Assembly: GCF_001522545.3 (NCBI RefSeq)
Contig: NC_031770.1
Coordinates: 90,501,076-90,565,075 of the forward strand
From: Parus major
Taxonomy: Eukaryota; Chordata; Aves; Passeriformes; Paridae
DNA length: 64,000 bases
Reading direction: 5' to 3'
The position numbers were made by a program, and so were the translations under genes. The notes below the pieces were generated by a model. That model was not told the DNA's origin. It made no database searches and saw only the letters and a list, made by a program, of their open reading frames with translations. Below are positions 11,359 through 23,307 of this stretch, piece after piece; the stretch's first letter is position 1, and each line of letters opens with the position of its first letter.

Positions 11359-12409
11359 CAATTTACAGAGCAGACACTCCAAAATGAGTTACCTCTCCTT
11401 GTAGTTTTAACTGCTCCTCTTTCCCCAATAGGGAGAGACATGTGTGAGAAGATATAAGTGGAAAAATAACAGTTCACTAAAAAATTGAAAGAGCAACAAT
11501 CAATATAACAGTAATAGGCACTAGATACAACAGGGCTGAAACCCATGGACTACCTGGGAACAAAGAGCACAAGATGGCAGAGAAGCCCCTCCCTGAAGAT
11601 GGCAGGCTCTGTAAAGGACTGTGTTTCAAGGGACAAAGACAAGATGGCACATAAACCCCCTTCTCTGAGCATGTGGTGGACAGAGAATAACAGAGAGAGA
11701 GAGCAGAGGGGAAAAATATCAAGAGAGAAACTGAGCCTCTGCAGTGACAAAATTTCCCTCTTCGCTCAAACAACAACCAAAGGGCAAGGACAAAGCAAAA
11801 AGAAACCTTGATTCCAAAAGCAGTCAAATGCCCCTCGAGCCGTTTGCTCCACAGCACTGGACAGGGTCGCTCCCCTGGCAGCAGCAGTTCCGCTGACAGC
11901 GGTGGATGGAGCCCAGGCAGTGGCAGGAACTAGCAGTGTTAATTTCTCTACTTTTTCTCTACAACTGGCTGGACCCAGCTGGTGTCAGCACTGCAATTCT
12001 GAGTTGGCACCACATTGCAGGGGAGAAGAAGCAGTCCTGCTGGGCACTGAAAAGGGGAGTACCTACCCCTGGTCCTGGCTTGGTAGCTGCATACAGGTGT
12101 TTGTGCAATTTGCCCTGGGACAGTTTAGGATTGGGAAATGCAATTCTTGGAGACCTTATATGGCACCAAGGAGCTCGGAAAGAAACAAAGTAAGAAAGTT
12201 TCTGCATTGGCTTGGAGAAGCAACTCTCTTAGGATCCCTCCAAGAATGGAAAGAGAAAGAGGAGATCCTATATGAGTGCTGCCCTCTCTCTTAAAGGCAC
12301 CCTGGGCCAAACAGCTTCCTGACCCCTGGGTTGAAAAGGAACAGTAACAATCTTGGCCAGAATTAGTGTATTACAGATACAATACACATTTTTTGGGTTA
12401 CCCAGGACA
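11344..12409. mobile_element. ERV-type solo LTR with 5-bp target duplication
   Basis: Seen: the element starts TGTCTTGG and ends CCAGGACA, near-perfect 8-bp terminal inverted repeats with the canonical TG...CA ends. It is flanked on both sides by the same five bases, GAAAT (11339-11343 and 12410-12414). A 5-bp duplication fits ERVL-type (class III) integrases. Length is 1066 bp. No internal gag/pol region or second LTR is present, so this is a solo LTR left by LTR-LTR recombination. Known: the start TGTCnTGGTTT and the following CTCC-rich and AATAACAGTTC blocks resemble abundant songbird ERVL LTRs, but I cannot assign a subfamily. Orientation is unsure. Overlapping open frames (11257-11457, 11477-11857, 11545-11811, 11902-12294 and others) are LTR sequence read by chance. 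Inside are repeated CAAGATGGCA words (11570, 11640) and a CCGCTGACAGCGG dyad at about 11890. Confidence 0.88.
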
Positions 12410-12414
12410 GAAAT

Positions 12415-14982
12415 GTTTCACAGAATTTGAATGCATATTTTCTTCACATCAATGTAAACAAAGGAATTTTACTTCTGCTGATGAATCCTTATATATAATC
12501 ATTTTATGATATGAAACTTCATAACTATTCCTTATAATTACTTAGGAACAACTGCTTGTTTTTTTTAACTAGCTCTAGAAAAGGAGCAGAAAATATAGCA
12601 AATAAGCATAACTGAAGTTGGTAACATTGTGGGACACTGTTTGCTGCAATCTAAGGATGCTAAGAACAAGCAAGCAGTAGGCCAAATAAATTAAAGAAGT
12701 CAAAAAGTTTTGTCCAAAACCAGAAATAATTAAGAGTAGAGAAAAAACCTGAGCAAAACCAGAGAGATCAGGAAAGATTTTTCTCTATATCACCTAAGAT
12801 TTTCCCACCAATTCTCAAGTTTTACTGATATGCTTTCCTCATACAACTTTAATGCTTATTTCTTGTCCAAAGTGAGTCCCCAAGTCAAAACTGCTTTGTT
12901 GAGAAAATCCTTGCATCAACCTTCAGATGTACAAATCTGGAATCCGTTAGTTCAAATGCGTCAATAAAATTTCTGATTGTAAATGCAGAGCCTACAAGCA
13001 AAAGCTTGTAGGTATCCTAGGTATCTGGGACATGAGCAGGAAGATTATTTTTTCACTTTATTAATTCTGTGCTGGTAAGCCTTGTGATTTTTTTTTTTCT
13101 ATGTTTCATAGCTGTTGTGAATTTTCAAAAACCCTAATCCCAGGAATCTTACTGTCTGCAAACCCTCAGATTTTCTTTAAGTGCATTTTTCAAACAAGTT
13201 CCAGTCATCAGAGCTGCAGGGGAAAAAACAACAAAGCCTAAAAATGATACAGAGAACTTTCAGCATTCAGAACACTACATGGCAAATGGCATGTTCATAA
13301 TGTACTTGGGGTTTTTTCATTAATTTCATACTAAGACTTTGAAAAGACAGTGTTGGAGATACCAAAGGTTTGCTTTACTGGAAGTAAAAATGGAAAGATT
13401 TTAAGTGTTTATGTGATTTGGAGCAATCTTAGCATAAGGCTATCTTTTACACATTGACTATGGGATTAATGGCTGAAGAATTTTTTTCATTTTTTTTAAT
13501 TGTTTTTCTCTGTAGGGAATGATTAGGAGCATTAATAGTTTATAGTACCATTCTTTTCCTAGAACTGGATGTTCAGAATATGGGAATGTCACTTCCACCA
13601 GTCTGAGATAGATGTAAAGGTCTTCTTTGACAATTTCACACCTACTTTTTTATTCTGTCTCCTTACAAAATTTGCTTCTGTGCTTGCTGTCTTTCTTGAC
13701 TTTGTCTTTATAGCTATTTGCTCCGTGTGCTTTTCTCCCCAGAACTGTGCTTTAATTTGATGATTGCGATCACTGTGCATAGACATTAATATTTTTTTGC
13801 TCACTTTCTAAACTTCATCACACTTCTTTTTTCTATTAGCAAAGCAAAGTTTCTGCTTCCCAGGCAATTGGAGCCAAATTCTGAACATTGCCTAAGGCAG
13901 AAACTGGATATAAAACAGTTCCTGCTCTTTTGTCCTTGAAACGCTTAGGGGACAAAGTGACACAAAAACAATGAATGCCCTACCTGTTCATCTGTATGAC
14001 AGGATCTGGCTTAGATAACAGATAAATGCTCTGATCTCAGTCTCAAGTGAACATTGTCAAATTAACACAAGCCACTATATCAGTTGTCAGTTTAGTCTTT
14101 GTTCCAACAAATGACAGATATGAGCAGCTACTCATATTTTTTTCACACCCCAAGAGCATATGATGACATAGTGTTCATATACAATGAGAAGCAATGTACC
14201 ACTGGGAATAGTTTCCTCTGTGCAAAACCTGTCACAGCCATGAGAAGCCATTAGTGATGTGGCTTCACAGTTGCATGAATGGGATATGGGTGCCTTGGGA
14301 GCTGAGCACAGCTTGAGAGAAACCCAGTATGAAAGAGATTCTGCTCTCTTTTCTCATTTTGACACTTAGTGTACCTCACTTGCAAGAATATACTTTGAGT
14401 GGGGCAAAAAGTAAAAGTTCTGCCCCCTTTGGTCGTTAAAGAAACTGTCATACTTTATAATGTGATTTCACAAAGAATAGGAATTTGTGGCCTTATGTTC
14501 TGAGGAAACCCATTTGGAAAAAATATACCCTTCTCTTCAAGACTGGTACTGTAATTTTAATCATCCATAACGCCCTCCTTTATTTCTACCCTTAATTATT
14601 CTTTATTGCTCTTCAATACTGCTAACTTCCATACCCTTATTCAGAAGCATCTGTTTCACTGATGGGTGAAATTATTGTCATATATATTAAGGGGATTTAT
14701 TTTGTCTTTATCTAGTAGATTAAAGAATCCATTAAGAGCAGATATTTTCTTGCCAGGAAGATATTATAAACTATAATTAAGTCAACTTTCAATTTATTTT
14801 TTTTTTTTTATAAACTACAGTGATTCCTTTAAGTCTCTTGTTAAATTCTTTTCTTAAGCTATTGAATTATTGCAACAGCTCTTTTGTACACCCTTTCAGA
14901 TTTACCAATATCTTTTTAACAGAAGGAATATAACAGAACAATGTCTATATTTTCAGAAGTCAATCACAACCATTGCAGTGGA
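12415..14982. other. AT-rich unique DNA, nothing recognised
   Basis: No gene or confident repeat. There are homopolymer T runs at about 13088-13099 and 14799-14810. The open frames at 13569-13760 (plus), 13589-13804 (minus) and 14251-14451 (minus) lack motifs and overlap on opposite strands. Confidence 0.5.
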
Positions 14983-15041
14983 AACCTATATATATATAGG
15001 TTACCTATATATAGGAAACCTATAAACTATATATATAGTTT
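14983..15041. repeat. Cluster of three perfect TA-rich palindromes
   Basis: Three perfect palindromes lie in 59 bp. They are AACC-(TA)6-GGTT at 14983-15002 (20 bp), CCTATATATAGG at 15004-15015 (12 bp) and AAAC-(TA)5-GTTT at 15024-15041 (18 bp). A secondary dyad, ATATAGGT-T-ACCTATAT, links the first two. This goes beyond a plain (TA)n microsatellite because the GC-containing shoulders are also symmetric. Such DNA readily extrudes cruciforms and is unstable. Confidence 0.92.
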
Positions 15042-18000
15042 TGTCAAGTTAGTCCCAGTAATGCAAAATACAGTGATAAAATCGTTCCTCAAATCCCGCT
15101 TCAAACTTGAGCTCTTTCTGCCACTATGCTGCATGTAGGTTCATATTCAGGTACCAATTTTTAATAATTAGTACCTAATAAACATGAGTAAGTGTTTTAG
15201 AAGTCTTATTTCCCAAAGAATAATGTCTTATTCTGTAGGTACGGTCAGTGTTTCTCACCCCTCAGTACATACGTTGCATTTATCTTTAACATGGAAGGTT
15301 GTGGCTTGCTGAGAAACGGATTCCTCTGCATAATTGATTTGTTCTTATTATTTTGCCACTCTGCAGTCTGTGTGTCAGCCACATAGAGTGTAAATTGTAG
15401 TTTTACTAATGCACACAGGTGAAAATGTTAGTTTCACATATCAATTAATGTGTACCTCCACTAGTACTATATCTATTTAATCATGATTGCTCACCCAGAA
15501 ATACTTCATGAAATATGTCTGCAAGCTACTTCTTAATTGATTTTGAATGGAATGATAGAACAGGGATGATAGTGTATAGTGCTTATTTTTTAATCAAAAT
15601 GTCATGAAGTTCTAAAACAAGTATCATACATAAGTCTCTATCTTTCAGTTTCTGGACTTTTAATTTAATCAAATAATGAAGTAATATTTATTTGATCAAT
15701 GAAATTGTATTAACAAAGACTAATGATAATACAATAGTTACTAAAACAAAAGTATCTTTCAAATTAAATCACCTAAAGAATCTTAGTCAATATGAACAGC
15801 ACAATTCTCAGTAACAGCTGTATATCCTCAAACACCAAATAACTACTGCCAGAAAATAGAGACTGTGCACAAAGGCACATTCCATTCTTGAGGAAACTTC
15901 AGCTCTGACAGGATGAAATGACATTAAAGATAGACAGAAGGAGGTAGATTGACAAGACTGAATTAAACTTTTTGCGTCAAAAACCCAAGGGCTTCTATGA
16001 TTCAGGTGCCAGTAGCATTTACAAGACCTTACTAACCAATGCCTAAACCTGTAAAGCTCTGTAGCTGCAAAAAAGCTGATCCCCAAAGAGATTTATCCTG
16101 CCAGCTTTTAATTAACTGAAAGTAATAGAAATGGTGACTGCTTCAGATTCAGGACCTTAAAAACCTCTCTGAGTCTTGGTCCCAATACTTACATTTCAAT
16201 GACTGTATCTGTGCATCACTAAACAAACTGGAACACTGCTGTGTATCTCAAGGTCTATGCCACTCCTGTGTGTAACACAAACTTTTGTAATGAGCATTCC
16301 TTATAGCACCTCACTGGAAATTTCAGGCAAAGTCCAAACGCTCCCAAAACAGTGGCAAGAAATTAATGATGCAGTGCAGCAATGTAGAAAAGACAGATTT
16401 AATTAAATTTGACTTTGGAGTGTTCAGTTTTCTAAAAAATTTTAAATGGAGGTTCCAGTGCTGGTTTGAACTGGAGGCTGCCAAAAGATTTCAATATTAC
16501 AGGCTATAAGGTTGTTCTCAGCCATACCAAAAATTAATTATTTTGTGTATTAGAAGCACTTCAATAGAGATTAATTAAAAATTCCTCTGTTGAAAAGCAA
16601 ATGGCCTTCCCATAGAGGCCAGAGCTTTGTGCATTTGTACAGGCACAGGTTTAACTTGGTTTTGTAGCTTAGACTATTGAACCAGGTATTCCACTCCACA
16701 GTATTCACAGTATTCACATTCCACAGTATTCCAACAACTGAATATGTATGGAAGAAAAAAGCAGAATCACTATTATTTTAGAAGAACAAAGAAAGTGGAT
16801 TACAGGATCAACTCTAGCACAGAGTTTCTAGGTGTACATCTCAAGCAGAGGAAAGCATACCCATCTTTTCTGGAATTAAGCATATCATGCAGCCTCTCTT
16901 TATTACAACATTTTCTGCAGTTAAGCCTAAGCAGCTCCCTTCTGCAAAGTGGATTCCTTTTTGAGTTCTTACCCTTTTATGGAAGAGTTCTATTTCCTAT
17001 TTGATGGGTGAGTTTCTAGTCACTTGTAAGGCATCTAATAGTTAGCCTTAGCTATATTTTTACTCTCTGCCTTATGAAACTAATCTTAGCCACAACAACC
17101 TGTCATCAAACATGGACAAAACATCTCAGGTAGGGACCTAAAAAGTATTTGGTTAGACTTTCAGTGACTTTATTGACCTGGAACTAAATGTTGACAGTTT
17201 TCAACAGTAATAGATCTTTTGTATTGTCCATTGCCCAGTCTCAGTTTTTACTGGAAGAGTACACTCAAGCAAAGCACAGCTCTGAGCCTCTGAGTCCCCT
17301 GCTTGTTTCTGGAAATCTGAGAAAAACTGTCCAGACAGGTGGTAGTGGTAACAATAAAAGTAACATGACCATTGATTTTGTTCAGTGTTATTGTAAAATA
17401 ATAACTGATTGTTCCTTTTGTTGTGGTTGTTGTAGTCATTGTTAGTGATGCCTTTATTAAGTGCTTTGTAGCAGTGTCTTGTCTCGTAGCGATGAGACAT
17501 GCTGCTGGGTGCTGTGTTTGCGTGTCATAAAAAGACATCCTTTAAACAGCTAGAGTGAAACAAAAATCAGATAGCAGGCATACACAACAACAAACATCAG
17601 AAAGCCCAAAGTGACAATGAGACATTTCTGATTAGTGTAATAAACAGAAATCAGTACATACAACATGTTCTACTTTTGTCAACAATTCCACTAGTATTGT
17701 AGTCCTTGTTGGTTTTCACTTGCTAATAAAGGTAGGATGGTATTGTTATTTTGTAGGAGACTATTTCTTTCTCCTTACCCTACAGACAATAGCTCAAGCA
17801 CAAGGAATTATGGATCAACTTTGACATGGGTCAACTCTTGGTCTCAGTAACCTGTTTAGATTGAAGACTCTCTAGACTCTCTAGATTGTCTGAATATCAA
17901 GGGCTGATAATGGTCAATTATATGAACTTGACAAGTTAATGAAGGTAATGCTGAGGAAAATGAAGGATAACTCAGATAAAGTTAAGTAGAATTGCATAAC

Positions 18001-19455
18001 AGTTTACAAGAAACTTGCCCTTTACAAAGGCAGGATGTAGGCATACTTTCCTATAAACTTAGGCTTAATGCACAACACATCTATGACATAAATCTCCAAA
18101 ATTCATGGCTGCTTCTTCTGAAAGATTGTAAATTTTATCCCATGTCCTTTTTTTGCCATGCTTAGATGATCCTGCTCAGTATCCTCTCCTGAGAGAAGAG
18201 CTTTGCCTGCATTTCAAGGGAGGAGGCATGGGCAAATGGGTTCCAATCTGACCAAAAATTAATATTCTATTTTAGAAAAACAATTGAAGCTAAAAATTCT
18301 CTGTGTGATTTTGTTTTTTTTTTTTTTTTCCATAAAATGAAATTAATAAAATATTTTTTTGAGCTCTGAGTAAAGGCAAACACATACAATTAATAGGGCT
18401 TATGGTCAGGGATTTTTCCTGTGCCTAAGTTGTCTCTACACAGATGAATGTTACATACATTGAAAGTTCTGATGGACTTTCTTAAAATGATCTTGGAAAA
18501 TACTCTTTGAAAGACTAGAGTTTATGGATTAGAAATTTCCTGAGATGGAACAAATTAAGTCAGATGTTGCTAAGGCAAATTTAAACACCTCAGAAGACCA
18601 GGGCAGAGGGTGTGTATAGAAAGTTTAGGTTAACAATGAGATTAATATTACAGCACCAGAGAAAGAGATTCTGTGAAATATAACATACTCTTAGCATTGT
18701 GCAAGAATGACAAATGCTTCAGGGGGTCTCAAAGATTTCTGAATAGCCATAAATCCATACAGTGTTTTAAAAATGTGGAAAATGAGTCATACATTATTTT
18801 GTGTTTCACTCTATTTCTCACATTGTTAAATAAAGGCTGTCTTTTGTGCGCAGTTTTGCTCGTTTGCTTGTTTTTTGTTTTTGTTTTTAATACAATATGT
18901 TTTATATAGTATTAAATACTTCTAAAGATCTGTGTGGAATATTTTACAACTATCATACAGTCCATAAATAATTAACTAGTAATTCCAAACAAACATAGGA
19001 TTCATTCCCAAAAGGTTATGACAGAAATTGATTATTGTGTGAATGTTCCTTGAGCCTTTTAGAGGCCTATATCTTTGACTTGTAGGAATCAACTCATGAA
19101 ACCCTGACAAAGAAGTATACTGGATTAAAAAAGAAAAAAAAAAAAGAAGTAGGAAAAAAAGAACAATGCTATTGCTTAGGACAAATTCAAATATAGATCT
19201 TGAAATTTGGGCCCACCTCTGTCATTTGGTGCTCTCAGAAAGACTTTTACCAGGGCTATAAACACTGAGATCTTGCTCCTTTATGTCACTTCTCCCACAC
19301 ATATAGATGAATGCAGAAATTATACCCTTTTTGAAAAAAGTTTTCTTGGCCAAGAGTACATACAAGAAAGCCATTGACATTCTGAAGTGAGTCCAGTGGA
19401 GACCCCAAGCCAAGGAGAATAAAGCACACATCAGACAAGGACAGGCTGAGACCTG
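15042..19455. other. Unique AT-rich DNA with small simple repeats
   Basis: No gene is supported. There are small repeats: CACAGTATTC words repeated at about 16697-16732, AGACTCTCT twice in tandem (17865-17882), T16 at 18314-18329, and an A-rich run broken by G at 19126-19162. Open frames of 66-99 codons (15808-16086 minus, 16744-17004 plus, 17188-17445 plus, 17201-17500 and 17248-17538 minus, 18673-18909 plus) have no recognisable domains, and several overlap on opposite strands. Confidence 0.5.
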
Positions 19456-19615
19456 TTTTTGTCCAGCCTGTAAAAGGGAAATAGAAAGGACGCCTTATTA
19501 CTGCCAGCATCTGAGGGACTGGAGGATATGAGGGAGACAGAGCCTTACAGTTGGAGCTGCACAGCAACATGATGAGAGGCAATGGACACAAGCTGGAACA
19601 TGTGAAGTTCTGATT
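19456..19615 (+). mobile_element. Diverged CR1 LINE fragment
   Basis: The best part is 19545-19612, which reads GAGCCTTACAGTTGG, AGCAACATGATGAGAGGCAATGG, ACACAAGCTGGAACATGTGAAGTTC. This matches the CR1 ORF2 3' region, usually ACAGGACAAGAGGCAATGGGCACAAACTGGAACACAGGAAGTTC, on the plus strand. Upstream, GTCCAGCCTGTAAAAGG at about 19461 resembles TTCAGCCTGGAGAAG. The conserved end of the element (3' UTR and tail) is missing. The match is old and gapped. The 101-codon minus frame 19286-19591 is its antisense shadow. Confidence 0.72.
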
Positions 19616-21342
19616 CAGTATTCAAATGGGGTTTTATATTTGTGTTTGTCTTGATTACCTACCTGAATTCCAAGCATGATCAATCCTAACTTGGAAATAA
19701 TGGAAAACCATGGTTACTGTACAATACTGTGTGGAGAAAAATTTTGTGAGAATTTGGAAGAAATAAATTGAGAAATAGCCTCCAATAGGTCAATTATAAT
19801 GCACTCAAAATATCAAAGAAGGGATGTAAGCTTCTATGGTAGATGCTGAATTTATAATTGGAAAAGAGTATGAACTACAGATTTCTGAATAGTTTGCTGT
19901 ATGCTTAAGATAGACTTTGTTATGAGATAGGAGTAATCCAATCAGCAACAAAAGCATGGATCATTTTCAATATCATACTCAACAGTATATAAATCTAGCA
20001 AGCTGTGATAAAGGACTGTAGACCAGTAAAGAAAGAATTAAATAGTGTAAGGAATCTTACAAAGAAAATGTCTTTCCCAGCCTTTTCCATTTTTGGTTTT
20101 ATCCCCTCTGTTTCTACACAGTTCTTTCAGTGGAATACTTTACCCACTAGCACTGTGGGTTTTCTGTTCCTTGGGTTTGATTTCTTCTTTTCAAGAGACA
20201 TATGATCTAGTATAATTTTTATTTTATATCTCATAATTGCTGACGTAGATTTAGGGTACAGCAAACCCTTAACTCAGAGCTGAGTCATGAATGGTGGATC
20301 ATCCCAAGAGAGCAACACTCCCATTCTCTGACATACAGTTTCTGTCCTTCTCCTTTTTTCCACTGAACAGGAACAATCTTTACCAGCTCCTCTGAAGATT
20401 CAAACTCTGATGACTACTAGGTAAGGAAGGATATTCCCATGGGTGTACTTATTTCCTTCATCCTGCACTTCTCTCAAGCCTCTGCATGCAGTCAACTCTG
20501 TATCCAAACCCTACTTAAGTCATGTTAGGCTCAGACAAGCACAGATTTATTCCATTTGACATTTAGGCCCAAGTCTGCTTTAATGTACAGCACAGTACAT
20601 TATTTTGGGAAAATTTTGGGAAATTTTGGGAAAAGGAAGACTGTAATTTTGGACAGGTTATTTTCCCAGATCCATTCAAAACGATTTTCAGACTTTATTT
20701 AGTTAGGTATCTAAAAAAATTATTTTTCCGGGAGAATAAAATATCCATCCTTTTGTCTCAGGCAAAAGACTACCATCTGATGAGGTTGTATGAGAAATGT
20801 GTATATTTCTCTTTGATAGATAGCATGCCAGAAAAAGCCAACACAAATAGCTAATGGCTTATTGAATTGGTGCATTACCCTTTGAGGAAGTGCTCTTCCT
20901 GGCTACTGCAGGAGGTGAGCTACCAATGTAGATAAATTGATGACATAATTGATTTGGCAAATCTCATTTTCCATTCAGTCAATGCTTTGTAGTGTTCTGT
21001 CCTAGCTTCTGAGAAAATCTCTGGCTTTAAAATATTGTTTTCCACTGAAAAGCCACTGAAGTACTTGTTTCTAAAAAATGCTTTGACTGTTTGAAAATTA
21101 CCTTGACTTTCAGGAATATACTCTAAAATTATGTCCTAAAGAAGATAAACTGTAAGTGGGTTTTTTTTCTTCCACTGCACACTTCTTCCATGTTGAAAGT
21201 ACAACATACACTAACAGGCACAGAGGATGGTTGTGTTAAAATGCACTCTTATATTTTTCCTATGTTTCTGGCCTGTTCATGTAATTTGGAAATGTCTCAA
21301 CCCCAGGTGTAAGCCTGAAGGCAAGATCCAACTGTTGACATC
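19616..21342. other. Unique DNA with one short tandem repeat
   Basis: No gene recognised. At 20602-20632 a GGGAAAATTTT-type unit of about 10 bp is repeated three times. Some exon-like pyrimidine tracts occur (for example around 20340-20370) but without an open frame worth reporting. Confidence 0.5.
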
Positions 21343-22060
21343 TGTTGGGGAACAGAGAGAGGGGTAATCTATAGGTTTTGAGAACTTCAGATAGAGAGGC
21401 TTGCCTCTGAGCAAAGGGGTGTGCTGCCAGCTCTCATTGGCACACACAGAGAGATCCCTCCAGCATCATATGTCATCTGCATGCATATCAGCTAACACTT
21501 TGGGCCACGGTGTCTTGGAAAAAAAGGTTTTGCCATAAAGTTGAGATGAACACAACATTTTTATTCCTGGTTTAAAATGGATGGACAAGAAAGCCATGTA
21601 CAGGATTTTTAGGATGAGAGGTCTGCCAAGTCTCTGAGGCAGGATTCCTAAACAAAAGCTGACTTGCTTCAGAGCTTCTTGTGAAATGTAGCCAGGAGAG
21701 TCGAGAGAGGACAGGAAGCATGCCTTCACAACAGCAACCAAGAGCAAGGGGCAAAACCAACAGCTGTCGAGGCCTAGGTCCCCCAAAACAGCAGACTTGG
21801 ACAGGAATTCTGGTGCTCCTTTCTCAGCAAAGCTTTTGGATCATGTTGCTAATAGAGTGCCAGGAAACTATACATCACTAAGAAACAACAACAGATGACT
21901 GTAAAACAGTTGGATTTCTCTGAGGCTGGGCAAAAAACTGTGAGTGGTGAATAGCCCAGAAAGGAGAGGGGCACTCTGCCAAGATACTGACAAGCTATAG
22001 GAAGAGGACAGGCTGATAATGAACAAAGCCCAGAAACGCCAATGTTCCATTCTTTCAACT
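21343..22060 (-). mobile_element. Possible LTR-like dispersed repeat
   Basis: This block is richer in G and C than its surroundings and reads like a retroviral LTR on the minus strand. An AATAAA signal lies at about 21562-21567 (minus), followed some 220 bp downstream by an end TTCCCCAACA (plus strand TGTTGGGGAA at 21343). I could not find a matching TG start or a convincing target duplication at the other end, so the 22060 limit is only where the composition changes. Overlapping open frames (21466-21786, 21572-21760 and 21849-22058 minus; 21681-21881 plus) show no domain. It could equally be unique DNA. Confidence 0.3.
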
Positions 22061-23097
22061 ACTTAGGTTTTCCAAATTGCCTGAATATGTTTCTCTCATC
22101 CTTCCCCACTTCACAAAACTGTAGCTATAAAGCTCTTTAGCTCCTTTTTAACTCAGGTGAGGAAGTCCTGCTCTTTAGCATGTTCAGGTGACATGATAAA
22201 TTTTCTCAGGCTCCTGTGGAAATCAGGTGGTGGCATTTAGCTACTTTATAGCAGGGACACAGGGTATTGGTCCTTGTCCCTTCTGACTCCTGCCAGAAAG
22301 ATCCTAACACATGCAATTTGAAACTCTCATGGAAAATAGATTGTGAAAAAAACCCCTCAAGTTAGTGTTTACCAAAATTCTGCGTGAAACTATCTAGTCC
22401 AATGTCTGTGTTCTGATGAGTTTCTATATATAGCACAGAACTTTCTTTTTTCTCAAGCTCTCAGGTTCCAGAGAATGCTAAATCTGACTTTGTAAGATAA
22501 GTGTTGATCTTGCTAAAATTAGAAGTGCGGATTTATTAGTGAGATTAAGCCAAAGTCATATAATAGCAGAGACGTATTCACAAGAATAAGATGAACACTA
22601 ACAATCAATCAGTTGATCTCCAAGCCATGTGCTGAGATCAAATGGTGATATTCACTAAAGTTCTGCTCTATGCCAGGAAAAAAGTAGCAGCCCAATGTGT
22701 TGCATTTAAGAAATATATTTTTGTGTAGCACAGAATGACATCAAATTGCACCTGTCAGGAGACTGAGATTCTGATATAACTTAAATCATGATATCCAAAT
22801 GGCCAAGTTCTGAGCTGTGAGGAACACCTGCCAACATAACTAATAGTGAGGACAAAAAGCCTTTGGTAGCAAGTCCCTTGAGAAGGAGATAATAATATAT
22901 GTGCCCTGTTCAATAAGCTCTTAGACTGAGGTATTTCCAGTATGCAAAGAAAAGAAACCTTACTTTTAATTTTTTATGCTGTCCCCCTTTATCTTGATAC
23001 GTTTGTTCCGTTTTCCTCAAAGAGGTTCTCAATTAGTTTAACAGAAGTTTTCTTTTCTAAAACCAAATCCAGCTCTGTGTGTAAGCCTTTGATGGGA
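22061..23097. other. Unique DNA, nothing recognised
   Basis: No gene, RNA or repeat recognised between the possible LTR-like block and the old CR1 relic. Confidence 0.5.
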
Positions 23098-23262
23098 GCT
23101 TCCATATGAAGAGAGATTAAAGAAGTGAGGGCTAATTATTATGGAAAGAATAAGTGCAACAGAGGATATAACAAAACCGGCGCATATAATAGTTCCTACT
23201 GTGGAGAAGGTCAGACAGGATCTCTTGATTATCCTTAACCGAAGCAAAAGAAGGAAACACTC
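23098..23262 (+). mobile_element. Ancient amniote-type CR1 relic
   Basis: The plus strand has GCTTCCATATGAAGAGAGATTAAAGAAG at about 23098-23125, then GAGGATATAACAAAACCGG, CATATAATAGTTCCTACTGTGGAGAAGGTCAGACAGGATC and ATTATCCTTAACC up to 23240. This follows the order of the old CR1 ORF2 end found across turtles, crocodiles and birds (CATATGAGGAGAGATTAAAAAA...GATATGATAGAGGTCTATAAAATC...GTGTGGAGAAAGTGAACAGG...TTTACCC). The internal part between about 23128 and 23160 is poorly conserved. The 75-codon minus frame 23038-23265 is its antisense shadow. Confidence 0.68.
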
Positions 23263-23287
23263 CAAAAATTAAAAAACAAGATACCAT

Positions 23288-23307
23288 TATATATACACAC
23301 ACACACA
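23288..23307. repeat. Short (TA)n(CA)n microsatellite
   Basis: TATATA followed by about six CA units. It is short and lies just after the old CR1 relic. Confidence 0.85.

Noticed and set aside
11902..12294. 130-codon plus frame and overlapping frames
   Set aside because: They lie entirely within the solo LTR, which is GC-richer and so has fewer stop codons.
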